From Flavobacteriales bacterium (GTDB lineage: Bacteria; Bacteroidota; Bacteroidia; Flavobacteriales_F; PHOS-HE28), in contig JAHCIA010000001.1 of NCBI GenBank assembly GCA_026129465.1, forward strand, positions 1,807,964 to 1,871,963: a DNA stretch of 64,000 nt, read 5' to 3'. The notes under the pieces were generated by a model. That model saw only the letters and a program-made list of their open reading frames with translations, searched no databases and had not been told where the DNA came from. Shown piece by piece: positions 49,717-58,519 of the stretch. The translations under genes and the position numbers were made by a program. Each line of letters starts with the position of its first letter. Position 1 is the first letter of the stretch.

Positions 49717-50898
49717 TCACCGGGCCACGGCCACGGTACCATCCGTGGCTTCCGTCCCATCCCCTTCCCCGGCCGCATCGTTCCCTGCCTCCTTGGGCAC
49801 ATAGGGCTCACCCTCTGGTGCCTTGGCATTGGGTGGATCGGTACCCTGGAGGCTCATGATGTAGCTGGCCACCGCCTGGATCTCCTGCGGACGAAGTTCG
49901 CTCTTCCAGCTCTGCATGCCCTTGGCCGGCACCCCGTACTTGATCGTGCGGAAAATGTCGTTGATGCTGCCACCGTGTATCCAGTACACATCGGTGAGGT
50001 TGGGCCCCACGGCATTGCCTTCGCCCAGGTCGCCGTGGCACGCCTTGCAGAACTCCGTGAAGATCTTGCGGCCCGTGGCGAGCGTGGCGGCATCCGTCGA
50101 ACGCGTCACGGTATTCTCATCGACGACCGCGGCCTGTTGCGCGAGATAGGCCTTGATGTCGGCCTCGGCCTGTGTCATTTCCTGCTCGTAGGCCGTGTCC
50201 TGGTCCGGCCACACGTTGATCACATGCACGTTCACCAGATAGATGACGCCCCAGATGATCGTGGCATAGAACAACCACACCCACCAAGGCGGCAGCACGT
50301 TGTCCAACTCGCGGATGCCATCGTACTCATGGTGCATCACCAGGTCCTTCTCCTTCTCCACGGAAGGCCGCTTGGTCAGCTTCTGCAACAGTGTGTCCAC
50401 GAAAGCGGGCTCCTCCTCCATCGCAGAGGTTGACTCCTCTTCCGCCTTTCCGGCGATGGTCCGCACCATGCCCTTGAGCACGGTGAGCTCCGCCACGATG
50501 ATGATGAAGAAAATGATGTTGGCGATGAAGAGGTACCAGAACAACTCCTGGGCGGTGGTGCCACCCTGCGGTGTGGCCGCCGCGGAAAGGGCTTGTGCGT
50601 CCAACGCCAGCCCACTGGCGGCAAGCACCAGCAACACGCCGGCTTTGCGGCCCCTGAGGTAGTTGACCCAGACACTACCCTTCGAGCCCAAGGCCTTCAT
50701 CACACCGGCGAGTGTGACGATGATGACCACCTGCAGGATGGCCATTCCCATGAGCAGGTAGAGGGTCTCCTTGGAGGGGTTCTCCAATTGGGAGAGCAGG
50801 CCGCTCACGGATGCGGCGCCATACTGGGCGGAGGCCGGAAGAATGGCCGCCAGGGCGGTGAACAGCGTGAGGGCGGTACGGAGGATCGTGTCGCGCAT
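49717..50898 (-). CDS. ccoP: cbb3 oxidase subunit CcoP, single-haem type
   Basis: 393 residues from ATG 50898, in a frame open since 50937. A signal-like start (DTILRTALTLFTALAAILPA), two or three membrane helices, the CcoP N-terminal block EYDGIRELDNVLPPWWVWLF and one c-type haem site FCKACHGDLGEG (about 305-316) with a distal Met in the C-terminal cytochrome domain. Proteobacterial CcoP has two haems; the single CxxCH here is as in other Bacteroidetes. It passes electrons from cytochromes to the CcoNO core. The tail is an acidic, Gly-rich stretch. Confidence 0.9.
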   Translation of the reverse strand: MRDTILRTALTLFTALAAILPASAQYGAASVSGLLSQLENPSKETLYLLMGMAILQVVIIVTLAGVMKALGSKGSVWVNYLRGRKAGVLLVLAASGLALDAQALSAAATPQGGTTAQELFWYLFIANIIFFIIIVAELTVLKGMVRTIAGKAEEESTSAMEEEPAFVDTLLQKLTKRPSVEKEKDLVMHHEYDGIRELDNVLPPWWVWLFYATIIWGVIYLVNVHVINVWPDQDTAYEQEMTQAEADIKAYLAQQAAVVDENTVTRSTDAATLATGRKIFTEFCKACHGDLGEGNAVGPNLTDVYWIHGGSINDIFRTIKYGVPAKGMQSWKSELRPQEIQAVASYIMSLQGTDPPNAKAPEGEPYVPKEAGNDAAGEGDGTEATDGTVAVAR

Positions 50899-50905
50899 GG
50901 TGCGT

Positions 50906-51112
50906 TCAATTGTTCGTGGCGGCGATGGGTCCAGCATCGCCGGAATGGTCCTGGAGGGGCATGCGCTCCATGTGCGCCACGTGCCTGCGGCTGAAGGTGA
51001 GCACGTACCAGAGCATGCCGAGGAAGAAGGTGAAGAAGAGGATGAAACCGATGACCGGGAAGATCTCGATCCCGGCGATCGACGTCATGTGGTGTTTGAT
51101 GAACTTGAGCAT
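50906..51112 (-). CDS. ccoQ: cbb3 oxidase small subunit CcoQ
   Basis: 68 residues. One membrane helix (IEIFPVIGFILFFTFFLGML, about 15-34) followed by a short cytoplasmic tail WYVLTFSRRHVAHMERMPL. Length, topology and place between CcoNO and CcoP identify it as CcoQ, which stabilises the complex. The stop is seven bases before the ccoP ATG. Confidence 0.88.
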   Translation of the reverse strand: MLKFIKHHMTSIAGIEIFPVIGFILFFTFFLGMLWYVLTFSRRHVAHMERMPLQDHSGDAGPIAATNN

Positions 51113-51157
51113 GTTCCGGGGAGTTGGAGGTTGAAGGACTCCGTTGTCGGCCGATCA

Positions 51158-53287
51158 CTATTCTGCTGCGCGCCCGGCACTGATGTCGGTACCCAGTCGT
51201 TGCAGGTAGGCGATCAACGCGATGATCTCCTTGCCGGGGTCGGCGACGATCTCACCGTTGCTGGCCTCCTGCATACGGTCCACGATCTCCTGGGCCTGCG
51301 CACGTGCATCTTCCATCGCGGTGGCGTCGGCGCCCTCGGCATAGGGGACGCCCAGCTTCACCATCGCGCGCACCTTGGCCGGCGTTCCAGCGAAGTCCAC
51401 ATCGTTGCCATACATGTGCGTGTAAGGCGGCATCAGGCTGCCATCGCTGGTACTGGTGGGGTCGTACATGTGGTAGTAGTGCCAGGCGTCGGAACGCTTG
51501 CCGCCCTCGCGGGCCAGATCGGGCCCGGTGCGCTTGCTGCCCCATTGGAAGGGATGGTCGAAGACGAACTCGCCCGCCTTGCTGTACTCGCCGTAGCGCA
51601 CGGTCTCGCTGCGGAAGGGTCGGATCATCTGGCTGTGGCACACATAGCAGCCCTCGCGGATGTAGATGTCACGGCCCTGGAGTTCCAGTGGTGTGTAGGG
51701 CTTCACGCTGCTGATCGTAGGCACGTTGCTCTCGATCAGGAAGGTGGGCATCATCTCAATGGCCCCGCCGATGGCCACCAGCACGAAGCTGGCCACCAGC
51801 ATCTGGATGGGCCGGCGCTCGATCCAGCGATGCCAGTGACCGCCCTCGGAAGCCACGGCCGCCTCCTTCTCCAGCGCCGGCGCCTCCGCATCCTCATTGG
51901 CCACCAGACGCCCGGCCTTCACGGTCATCCATACGTTGTAGACCATGATCAGCGCACCGGTGAGGTAGAGCGTTCCGCCAAGCGCACGCAGCCAGTAGGC
52001 GTATTTGATCTGTAGCAGCGTGTCCAGGAAATTGGTGTACACCAGGTAGCCGTCCGGGGTGAACTGCTTCCACATGAGACTCTGCGTGAAGCCCGCGAAG
52101 TAGAGCGGGATGGCATAGAACACGATGCCCAACGTACCGATCCAGAAGTGCGCGTTGGCCAACCGTATGCTGTGGAGCCTGGTATTGAAGAGGCGCGGTA
52201 TCATCCAGTAGATGATGCCGAACGTGAGGAAACCATTCCAGCCCAGGCCACCTACGTGCACGTGCGCGATGGTCCAGTCCGTGAAGTGGCTGATGGCGTT
52301 GAAGAACTTGGTGCTCAGCAGCGGACCCTCCAGCGTGGCCATGCCATAGGCCGTCACCGCCACCACCATGAATTTCAGCACGGGGTCCTCGCGCACGCGG
52401 TCCCAAGCGCCGCGCAAGGTGAGCAGGCCGTTGAGCATGCCGCCCCAACTGGGCGCGATGAGCATGATGCTGAACACCACGCCCAGGCTCTGCGCCCACT
52501 CGGGCAACGCGCTGTAGAGCAGATGGTGCGGGCCGGCCCAGATGTAGATGAAGATCAGCGCCCAGAAGTGGATGATGGAAAGCTTGTAGCTGTAAACCGG
52601 GCGGTTGGCCGCCTTGGGCATGAAGTAGTACATCAGGCCCAGGTAGGGTGTGGTGAGGAAGAAGGCCACCGCGTTGTGGCCGTACCACCACTGCACCAGC
52701 GCGTCCTGCACGCCGGCGTACATGCTGTAGCTCTTGAAGAGGCTCACGGGCATGGCCATGCTGTTCACGATGTGCAGCATGGCCACGGTGACCCACGTGG
52801 CGATGTAGAACCAGATGGCCACGTACAGGTGGCGCTCGCGGCGCTTCAGGATCGTGCCGAACATGTTCACACCGAAGACCACCCACACCAGCGTGATGGC
52901 GATGTCGATGGGCCATTCCAGTTCGGCGTACTCCTTCCCGCTGGTGATGCCGAGCGGCAACGTGATGGCCGCGGCCACGATGATCAACTGCCAGCCCCAG
53001 AAATGCAGCCAGCTGAGGCCGTCGCTGAACATGCGGGCCTTCAACAGGCGCTGCAGGCTGTAATAGACGCCGGCGAAGATGCCGTTGCCCACGAAGGCGA
53101 AGATCACCGCGTTGGTGTGCAAAGGGCGCAGGCGACCGAAGGTGAACCACTCGGCGGCGTTCATCCAGGGCAGGATCATCTGCAGGGCCGCGAGCAGGCC
53201 CACCAGCATGCCCACGATGCCGAAGACGATCGTCGCCATCAGGAAGGCGTTCACGATCTTATTGTCATACTGGAAGCGTTCCATCAT
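51158..53287 (-). CDS. ccoN: cbb3-type cytochrome c oxidase subunits I and II, fused CcoN-CcoO
   Basis: 709 residues, a fusion of the catalytic subunit CcoN (about 1-470) and the monohaem cytochrome CcoO (about 500-709). CcoN: haem and Cu ligands in FGRLRPLHTNAVIFAFVG, WWYGHNAVAFFLTTPYLG, IWAGPHHLLYSALPEWAQ and FTDWTIAHVHVGGLGWNGF. The CcoO part has a membrane anchor (LVASFVLVAIGGAIEMMP), the block YTPLELQGRDIYIREGCYVC-H with the haem site CYVCH, and a distal Met in LMPPYTHMY. The complex reduces O2 at the cytoplasmic membrane with high affinity. Fusion of the two is the usual Bacteroidetes arrangement. Confidence 0.96.
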   Translation of the reverse strand: MMERFQYDNKIVNAFLMATIVFGIVGMLVGLLAALQMILPWMNAAEWFTFGRLRPLHTNAVIFAFVGNGIFAGVYYSLQRLLKARMFSDGLSWLHFWGWQLIIVAAAITLPLGITSGKEYAELEWPIDIAITLVWVVFGVNMFGTILKRRERHLYVAIWFYIATWVTVAMLHIVNSMAMPVSLFKSYSMYAGVQDALVQWWYGHNAVAFFLTTPYLGLMYYFMPKAANRPVYSYKLSIIHFWALIFIYIWAGPHHLLYSALPEWAQSLGVVFSIMLIAPSWGGMLNGLLTLRGAWDRVREDPVLKFMVVAVTAYGMATLEGPLLSTKFFNAISHFTDWTIAHVHVGGLGWNGFLTFGIIYWMIPRLFNTRLHSIRLANAHFWIGTLGIVFYAIPLYFAGFTQSLMWKQFTPDGYLVYTNFLDTLLQIKYAYWLRALGGTLYLTGALIMVYNVWMTVKAGRLVANEDAEAPALEKEAAVASEGGHWHRWIERRPIQMLVASFVLVAIGGAIEMMPTFLIESNVPTISSVKPYTPLELQGRDIYIREGCYVCHSQMIRPFRSETVRYGEYSKAGEFVFDHPFQWGSKRTGPDLAREGGKRSDAWHYYHMYDPTSTSDGSLMPPYTHMYGNDVDFAGTPAKVRAMVKLGVPYAEGADATAMEDARAQAQEIVDRMQEASNGEIVADPGKEIIALIAYLQRLGTDISAGRAAE

Positions 53288-53291
53288 GGCG

Positions 53292-53471
53292 TCAGGAAGT
53301 CTTGGAAGGGTTCGGGGTCTTGGAGGCGGTGGGATGTTGGTCGCCCAGGATCCTCACCGCGGGCGATCGGTCATCATCGTATTGCCCGGTGCGCATGGCC
53401 CAAACAAAGGCGGCCAGGAAGATCACGGCCACCACCGTGCTCGCTCCGATCAACAGAAAGATGATGCCCAT
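53292..53471 (-). CDS. ccoS: cbb3 oxidase assembly protein CcoS
   Basis: 59 residues from ATG 53471 (earlier frame start at 53534 would precede the natural MGIIFLLIGASTVVAVIFLA). One membrane helix, then the conserved AFVWAMRTGQYDDDRSPAVRIL, the CcoS signature. It is needed for cofactor insertion into the oxidase. The stop is four bases before the ccoNO ATG, which places it first of the structural block. Confidence 0.92.
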   Translation of the reverse strand: MGIIFLLIGASTVVAVIFLAAFVWAMRTGQYDDDRSPAVRILGDQHPTASKTPNPSKTS

Positions 53472-53578
53472 CAGTCGCTCCTTGCGACGCCAAAAGTCCC
53501 CGGGCGCGTCTGACAATGGTGTGACAGTGGTCAAGGGGAAGCATGACCTTCGTCAGGAAACGTGGGGGCGAGGGTGCT

Positions 53579-53923
53579 TCACCCCCACCATACCGCGTAG
53601 CCCTTCCGCCGCAGCTCCAGCGCCAGGCCCTCCTCCACTTGGAGCGCCTCCTCCCGCGTGAGCGGACCGATGTGCTGGTAAAGGCTGGGCCGCAGGTAAC
53701 GCCCGTACCTCCGCACGATGTCGCTGCTGAGTTTGTGTCCCTTGGCCGTGCGCGCACCGGTCTTGTGTTGCAGGAAACGCTCCTGGGGCGTCTTGCTCGT
53801 CATGCCCACGTAGAGGCACTCCAAGGAACCATTGTACTGCGGATTGGCGGCGCGGAACTTCCAGTGCTCGGTGAAAACCTTGCGGGAGAGCTCTATGACG
53901 TAGACGGTGTGGACGGTGGGCAT
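53579..53923 (-). CDS. GIY-YIG-like nuclease domain protein
   Basis: 114 residues. HTVYVIEL near the start and LYVGMTSKTPQERFLQHKTG (about 37-56) fit the GIY-YIG fold, with VYV and YVG in place of the two family strings and an Arg in the expected helix. The C-terminus EEALQVEEGLALELRRKGYA could offer the metal-binding Glu. It lies between ccoI and ccoS, 23 bases after the ccoI stop, where I know of no such gene in other cbb3 operons. A TAGCTTTC box (minus strand, one mismatch) overlaps the end of ccoI. A role in oxidase assembly is unlikely; DNA cleavage is the default family idea but not shown. Confidence 0.6.
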   Translation of the reverse strand: MPTVHTVYVIELSRKVFTEHWKFRAANPQYNGSLECLYVGMTSKTPQERFLQHKTGARTAKGHKLSSDIVRRYGRYLRPSLYQHIGPLTREEALQVEEGLALELRRKGYAVWWG

Positions 53924-53946
53924 GCCTGCGTTGTGCAGGACGAAAG

Positions 53947-56367
53947 CTAAACGCCCTTCCGCAAGCCCACCCTTCCAGCCGCCACCGTCACGGCGATCGT
54001 CACGAAACCCACCACCGTCACACTGCTCAGGGGCATGAGGATGGCGGCGATGAGCGGGGTGAGCTTGCCGGCCACCGCGAAGCTGACCCCCGTGATGTTG
54101 TAAGATAGCGAGATCAACAGGCTGGCGATGACGATGCGGTGGGCGCGGCGCGTGAGGTGCAGGGCGCCGGGTAGGCGCTGCAGGTGGCGCGCGTCCAGGA
54201 TGGCATCGCTGGCGGGGGTGAGCGCCGCACTGGTCTCGCTCACGCTGATGCCCACATCGCTCTGTTGCAGAGCACCGGCATCGTTGAGGCCATCGCCCAC
54301 CATCAGCACGCGGTGGCCCCGCTCCTGCAAGTGCCGCACGTGGGCGGCCTTGTCCGGAGGGGTGCAGGCGGTGCGCACCTCCTCTGGACGGAACGCACGC
54401 GCGACCTCGGGGTCCACGGTGGCATCGCCGGTGAGCAGACCCACGCCGGTGACGTGCCGCATACGCTCCACGCTCTCGGCCATGCCGCTGCGCGCGCGCT
54501 TGCGCATCACGAAGTGTCCGCGGTGCATACCCGAGATGGCGATATGCACATGCGCTTCGCCGGCCTCGCGTAGCTGCTCGTTGCCTCCTGCGAAGACCGC
54601 CGAGCCGATCCGGACACCCAAGCCCTCAACCGTGCCTTCGATGCCTTGGCCGGGGGTTTCGTGCACCTCGATGGCGGTGGGCACATATTCGCCATGAGCG
54701 GAACGCAAGCGATCGGTGAGGACAGTGCTGAGCGGATGGGTGCTGTTGCGGGCCAGGGCGTGCACGCGGCGCAGTTCATCGGGCCGCAACGGCACACCCT
54801 CGAAGCGGAGCTCATAGGCCTCACGCGCGGTGAGCGTGCCGGTCTTGTCGTACACCACGTGGTCGATGCGCGAGAGACGTTCCACCACCTCGCTGTCGCG
54901 CAGGAAAAGTCCGGCCTTGCCCAACAGGCGCATGGTGTGGCCATAGGTGAAGGGCATGCTCAGCGCCAATGCGCAGGGGCAGGCCACGATCAATACCGCG
55001 GTCACCACCGGCCACACCATGTCCATATCGCGTCCGGCCCAGTAGAACCCGGAGACCACCGAGATGAGGATGACGGCCACGGTGAAGCGCTGCGCCACAC
55101 CATCGATGAGCTTGGGCATGGCCGGGCGTTGGGCCGCACCGCTGCCGCTGTGCTCCTCCCAAAGCCGCTTCAGATGGCTCTGTTGGAAAGGCCGCAGCAC
55201 CTCCAGCTCGATCGTCGCTCCACGCTGACGTCCTCCGGCGCGGATCGTATCGCCCGGGTTGCGACGCACGGTGAGCGGTTCGCCGGTGATGAAGCTGTTG
55301 TCGATGTTGCCCGTTCCGGCCAGCAGCACACCGTCCACGGGGATCAATTCCTGGTCGCGCACCACGATGCGGTCGCCCTGCCGCAGGTCGCCTACGTCCA
55401 CGGGCTCCTCCGCATCGCCACGTTGGCGCAGGACGACCAATGGCAGGAAATCGTTCAGCGAGCGGTCGAAGCTCATGGCCTGGTAGGTGTAGGCCTGGTA
55501 CCAGCGGCCCAGGAGCAGGAAGAAGATGAGGCCGGCCAGCGAATCGAAGTAGCCAGGTCCGTAGCCGGTGCTCACGTCCCACACGCTGCGCGCGAACAGG
55601 GCGATGATGCCCAGGGCGATGGGCACGTCGATGTTCACCATGCGGTTGCGCAGCCCGGCCCACGCGCTGGTGAAGAAGCCCGTGCTGCTGAAGAGGAGCA
55701 CCGGCAGGCTGAACATGAAGTTGAGGAATTGGAAACCCTTTATCAACTGCGGATCACTGGTGTCGGCGCCCAGGTATTCCGGGAAGCTGAAGAGCATGAT
55801 GTTGCCGAAGGCGAATCCCGCCACGCCCAGCTTGATGTAGAGCATGCGTGGCACGCCCGGCCCGCGCTGTCCTGCCGCCTTGCCGCTGCCGCTCAGCGGC
55901 GGTGCGTAACCGATGCGCCGCAACAGCCCCACCAGTTGGCGCAGACTGGTACGATCCTCACGGAAGGTGATGCTGAGCTCCTTGCTGCTGAAGCGCACCC
56001 GCGAGCGGATGATGGCCGGTTCGATGCGCTGCAGGTTCTCCAACAACCAGATGCAGCTGCTGCAATGCATCTGAGGTACATGGAGCCGTACTCGGGTGAT
56101 GCCATCCTCGCTATACTCCACCAGCTTCCCGCGCACCTCGGGCAGGTCGAAAAGCTCGGCGCGCAGGGAGGCGACATCGACCTCCTCCTTCACGCCGGGC
56201 CGCTCGGTCAGTTCGTAGTAGTCACATAGGCCGCTTTCCTGGAGCAGTCCATATACCGCCCTGCAGCCTTGGCAACAGAATTCCTTGTCATCGTGGCGCA
56301 ACGCCTCATCGCGGCAGGGATCGCCACAATGGTAGCATAGTGTCTCCGCCGTGATGCGCTTTTCCAT
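53947..56367 (-). CDS. ccoI: copper-transporting P-type ATPase of the cbb3 cluster (CcoI)
   Basis: 806 residues. The N-terminal Cys-rich module (CYHCGDPCRDEALRHDDKEF then CCQGCRAVYGLL, about 11-43) and a metal-binding HMA domain with MHCSSCIW (about 98-104) precede eight membrane helices. Catalytic motifs: FITGEP (about 360), IVACPCALALSMPF (the CPC ion site, about 465), the phosphorylated Asp in VYDKTGTLT (about 510) and MVGDGLNDAGAL (about 715). It supplies copper for the oxidase. Position upstream of CcoS and CcoNO supports the CcoI name over a general copper exporter. Confidence 0.92.
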   Translation of the reverse strand: MEKRITAETLCYHCGDPCRDEALRHDDKEFCCQGCRAVYGLLQESGLCDYYELTERPGVKEEVDVASLRAELFDLPEVRGKLVEYSEDGITRVRLHVPQMHCSSCIWLLENLQRIEPAIIRSRVRFSSKELSITFREDRTSLRQLVGLLRRIGYAPPLSGSGKAAGQRGPGVPRMLYIKLGVAGFAFGNIMLFSFPEYLGADTSDPQLIKGFQFLNFMFSLPVLLFSSTGFFTSAWAGLRNRMVNIDVPIALGIIALFARSVWDVSTGYGPGYFDSLAGLIFFLLLGRWYQAYTYQAMSFDRSLNDFLPLVVLRQRGDAEEPVDVGDLRQGDRIVVRDQELIPVDGVLLAGTGNIDNSFITGEPLTVRRNPGDTIRAGGRQRGATIELEVLRPFQQSHLKRLWEEHSGSGAAQRPAMPKLIDGVAQRFTVAVILISVVSGFYWAGRDMDMVWPVVTAVLIVACPCALALSMPFTYGHTMRLLGKAGLFLRDSEVVERLSRIDHVVYDKTGTLTAREAYELRFEGVPLRPDELRRVHALARNSTHPLSTVLTDRLRSAHGEYVPTAIEVHETPGQGIEGTVEGLGVRIGSAVFAGGNEQLREAGEAHVHIAISGMHRGHFVMRKRARSGMAESVERMRHVTGVGLLTGDATVDPEVARAFRPEEVRTACTPPDKAAHVRHLQERGHRVLMVGDGLNDAGALQQSDVGISVSETSAALTPASDAILDARHLQRLPGALHLTRRAHRIVIASLLISLSYNITGVSFAVAGKLTPLIAAILMPLSSVTVVGFVTIAVTVAAGRVGLRKGV

Positions 56368-56442
56368 GGCGCGAAGTTGCCGGGACGCCTATCGGTCAAG
56401 GCTGACGAAAGTCAATCGCTGGCCGGTCAGCCCTGAGGCCTG

Positions 56443-56847
56443 TCACATCCACTGCGTGGCCCAGCCTTGGAACTCGGCGCGCAACTCGCCCAGCAGCTTG
56501 CTGAAGGTGGTCATCTGCTCGCGCAGCACGGCATGATCGCCGAAACGGCGGTGTGTGATGGTCTCGGGCCGCTCTGTGGCCTCCTTCTGCAGGAACTGCT
56601 CGTGCTCGTTCACGGCGTGGCGCAACTCGTCGATCACCTCACGTTGGCGGATGAACTGGTTCTGGAAATGCTCCACCTGGGCCATCACTTCGGGCTTGTT
56701 GTTCCGCTGCGCGATCTGCTCCAAGCGTTGCTCCAGTATGCCCATTTCGCTCTTCGCGAAGTCCAGCGTGCTGAACCATTCCACATGTTCGGTGTGCAGG
56801 TCCTCGAATCTCATCAGTTGTTTTTCGGCGGTATGGTCCATGGTCAC
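56443..56847 (-). CDS. coiled-coil protein of unknown function
   Basis: 134 residues (or 132 from ATG 56841). No signal peptide or membrane helix. It is almost wholly helical with heptad-like spacing: MGILEQRLEQIAQRNNKPEV, FQNQFIRQREVIDELRHAVN and LREQMTTFSKLLGELRAEFQ. The pattern suggests a coiled-coil dimer. It lies 75 bases upstream of ccoI on the same strand, so cotranscription with the cbb3 cluster is possible. I do not recognise a family. Confidence 0.6.
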   Translation of the reverse strand: MTMDHTAEKQLMRFEDLHTEHVEWFSTLDFAKSEMGILEQRLEQIAQRNNKPEVMAQVEHFQNQFIRQREVIDELRHAVNEHEQFLQKEATERPETITHRRFGDHAVLREQMTTFSKLLGELRAEFQGWATQWM

Positions 56848-57012
56848 AAGGGGTATGTCGTTGGTGCGAATGTCCGCTGATGGATCGTGGGCCCACCTGA
56901 CGCCGGTCAGTTCCTCCGCCCGACAGGAGCATGCCGGATATCCTGGTCCATGAACATGGCCCTGTTCGGGAGGGCCGTTCCTTGGCCGTGGGACGACCGT
57001 TCAAAGGCACGA

Positions 57013-57020
57013 TAGCTTTG
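57013..57020 (+). promoter_or_regulatory. Bacteroidetes -7 box for the methyltransferase gene
   Basis: TAGCTTTG, an exact match, only seven bases before the ATG at 57028. The start site would then be within a few bases of the ATG, so the message may be leaderless. Confidence 0.5.
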
Positions 57021-57027
57021 CGCGGCG

Positions 57028-57816
57028 ATGAGCGACTCCCTGCAACGCATTGGCAGCTGGCTGGGCCATGTGGTGAAAGCCCGCACCCGGCACGGGGTCC
57101 ACAGCCCCTTTGTCTATACCCTTGCCGACCAGGTACTGCGCACTGTGGCGCCGGCGGATGAGAGCGGCCCCATCGAAGCTCTGCGCGAAGCGATCCTCCA
57201 CAGCGACCGGACCATCCGGGTGAACGACCTTGGTGCGGGATCGCGCGTATTCGACCTGCCCATCCGGCGCGTGGCCGACATCGCCCGCACAAGCCTGAAG
57301 CCCCCACGCCATGCCCAGTTGCTCTTCCGGCTGGCGCGTTGGATGCGTCCGGCCCAAGTGCTTGAGCTTGGCACCTCCTTCGGCATCTCCACACTTTATC
57401 TGGCGCGCGGTGCCGATGAGGGGCACGTCACCACCGTCGAGGGCTGCCCCCAGACACACCGCATCGCGCAGGACCATTTCGACAGGTTGCAGCAACGCAA
57501 CATCACACCGCTCCTCGGCAGTTTCCAGAAACGCCTGCCGGAAGCGCTCGAGCGTATCGGCCAACTGGACATGGTCTTTCTCGATGGGCACCACGCCAAA
57601 GCGCCCACATTGGATTATTTCCAGCAATGCCTGGCCAAGGCGCACAACGATACCTTGATCGTGGTGGACGACATCCACTGGAGCCGGGGCATGGAGGAAG
57701 CCTGGGAGGCGATCAAGGAGCACCCCATGGTGACGGTCACCATCGACCTGTACGACATGGGGCTGGTATTCCTGAGAAGGGAACAAGCGAAGGAGCACTT
57801 CACCCTGCGCTACTGA
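57028..57816 (+). CDS. class I SAM-dependent methyltransferase
   Basis: 262 residues. The SAM-binding core begins at VLELGTSFGISTLYLARGA (motif I, about 111-129), with the acidic VTTVEGC end of the second strand, and DMVFLDGHHAKAPTLDYF plus LIVVDDIHWSRGMEEAW as later motifs, a pattern close to catechol-type O-methyltransferases. The N-terminal RTRHGVHSPFVYTLADQVLR block is shared by a Bacteroidetes family of unknown substrate. The start is right behind a -7 box. It is followed by a cobalamin adenosyltransferase with a separate promoter box, so no operon is required. Confidence 0.85.
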   Translation: MSDSLQRIGSWLGHVVKARTRHGVHSPFVYTLADQVLRTVAPADESGPIEALREAILHSDRTIRVNDLGAGSRVFDLPIRRVADIARTSLKPPRHAQLLFRLARWMRPAQVLELGTSFGISTLYLARGADEGHVTTVEGCPQTHRIAQDHFDRLQQRNITPLLGSFQKRLPEALERIGQLDMVFLDGHHAKAPTLDYFQQCLAKAHNDTLIVVDDIHWSRGMEEAWEAIKEHPMVTVTIDLYDMGLVFLRREQAKEHFTLRY

Positions 57817-57840
57817 TCACGCGAACGATCCGGCGGACCG

Positions 57841-57848
57841 TACGTTTG
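57841..57848 (+). promoter_or_regulatory. Bacteroidetes -7 box for the adenosyltransferase gene
   Basis: TACGTTTG, an exact match, 12 bases before the ATG at 57861. It falls in the 44-base gap after the methyltransferase. No cobalamin riboswitch fits in this gap. Confidence 0.5.
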
Positions 57849-57860
57849 CCTGCACGGACC

Positions 57861-58412
57861 ATGAAGATCTACACCCGCACGGGCGACAAGGGACAGACCG
57901 GCCTGCTCGGTGGCAAGCGTGTGCCCAAGGACCACCTGCGCATCGAGGCCTATGGCACGGTGGACGAGTTGAACAGCCATGTGGGCATGCTGCGCGACCT
58001 GGCCGGTGCCCACCACTGGGATCTCCTGCTGACGATCCAGGACACCCTCTTCGCGGTGGGTTCACGGCTGGCATCGGGCAGCGCTGAAGAGGCTGACAAA
58101 TTCAAAGTGCCCGCAGTAGGCGATGCCGAGATCGCGGCGCTGGAGCAGGCCATGGATCGCATGGATACGGAGCTTGAGCCGCTTCGCAGCTTCATTCTTC
58201 CGGGTGGCCACCCCACCGTTTCGCAGGCGCACATCTGTCGCACCGTATGCCGCCGCGCCGAGCGCCAAGTGGTGCGCCTCGCCGCCGCCGAAGCCGTTCC
58301 CGAGGCCGTGGTGCGCTACCTCAATCGCCTCTCCGATCTCCTCTTCGTGCTGGCCCGCCACTTGTCCAGGCTTCACGGCGTGGCCGAGACCCCTTGGCGC
58401 CCAAGGACCTGA
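57861..58412 (+). CDS. cob(I)alamin adenosyltransferase, PduO type
   Basis: 183 residues. Transfers the adenosyl group of ATP to cob(I)alamin, making coenzyme B12. The ATP loop KIYTRTGDKGQTGLLGGKRV (about 2-21) is intact, followed by RIEAYGTVDELNSHVGML, SFILPGGHPTVSQAHICRTV and CRRAERQVV, and the ending YLNRLSDLLFVLARHLSRL. The frame is open upstream into the methyltransferase, but the ATG follows the -7 box at a fitting distance. It implies use of adenosylcobalamin, for instance by methylmalonyl-CoA mutase, encoded elsewhere. Confidence 0.94.
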   Translation: MKIYTRTGDKGQTGLLGGKRVPKDHLRIEAYGTVDELNSHVGMLRDLAGAHHWDLLLTIQDTLFAVGSRLASGSAEEADKFKVPAVGDAEIAALEQAMDRMDTELEPLRSFILPGGHPTVSQAHICRTVCRRAERQVVRLAAAEAVPEAVVRYLNRLSDLLFVLARHLSRLHGVAETPWRPRT

Positions 58413-58475
58413 CCCCATACCAGGGGGCTTGGACCGCCCGTTGAAAAGTCGCCGTCAGCGGCAACGATGGCCGTC

Positions 58476-58483
58476 TATATTTG
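58476..58483 (+). promoter_or_regulatory. Bacteroidetes -7 box for the DUF2795 gene
   Basis: TATATTTG, an exact match, 36 bases before the ATG at 58520. Confidence 0.5.
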
Positions 58484-58519
58484 CGGCCGATTTCAAGGAC
58501 CCCCCAACGGCCCACAAGG

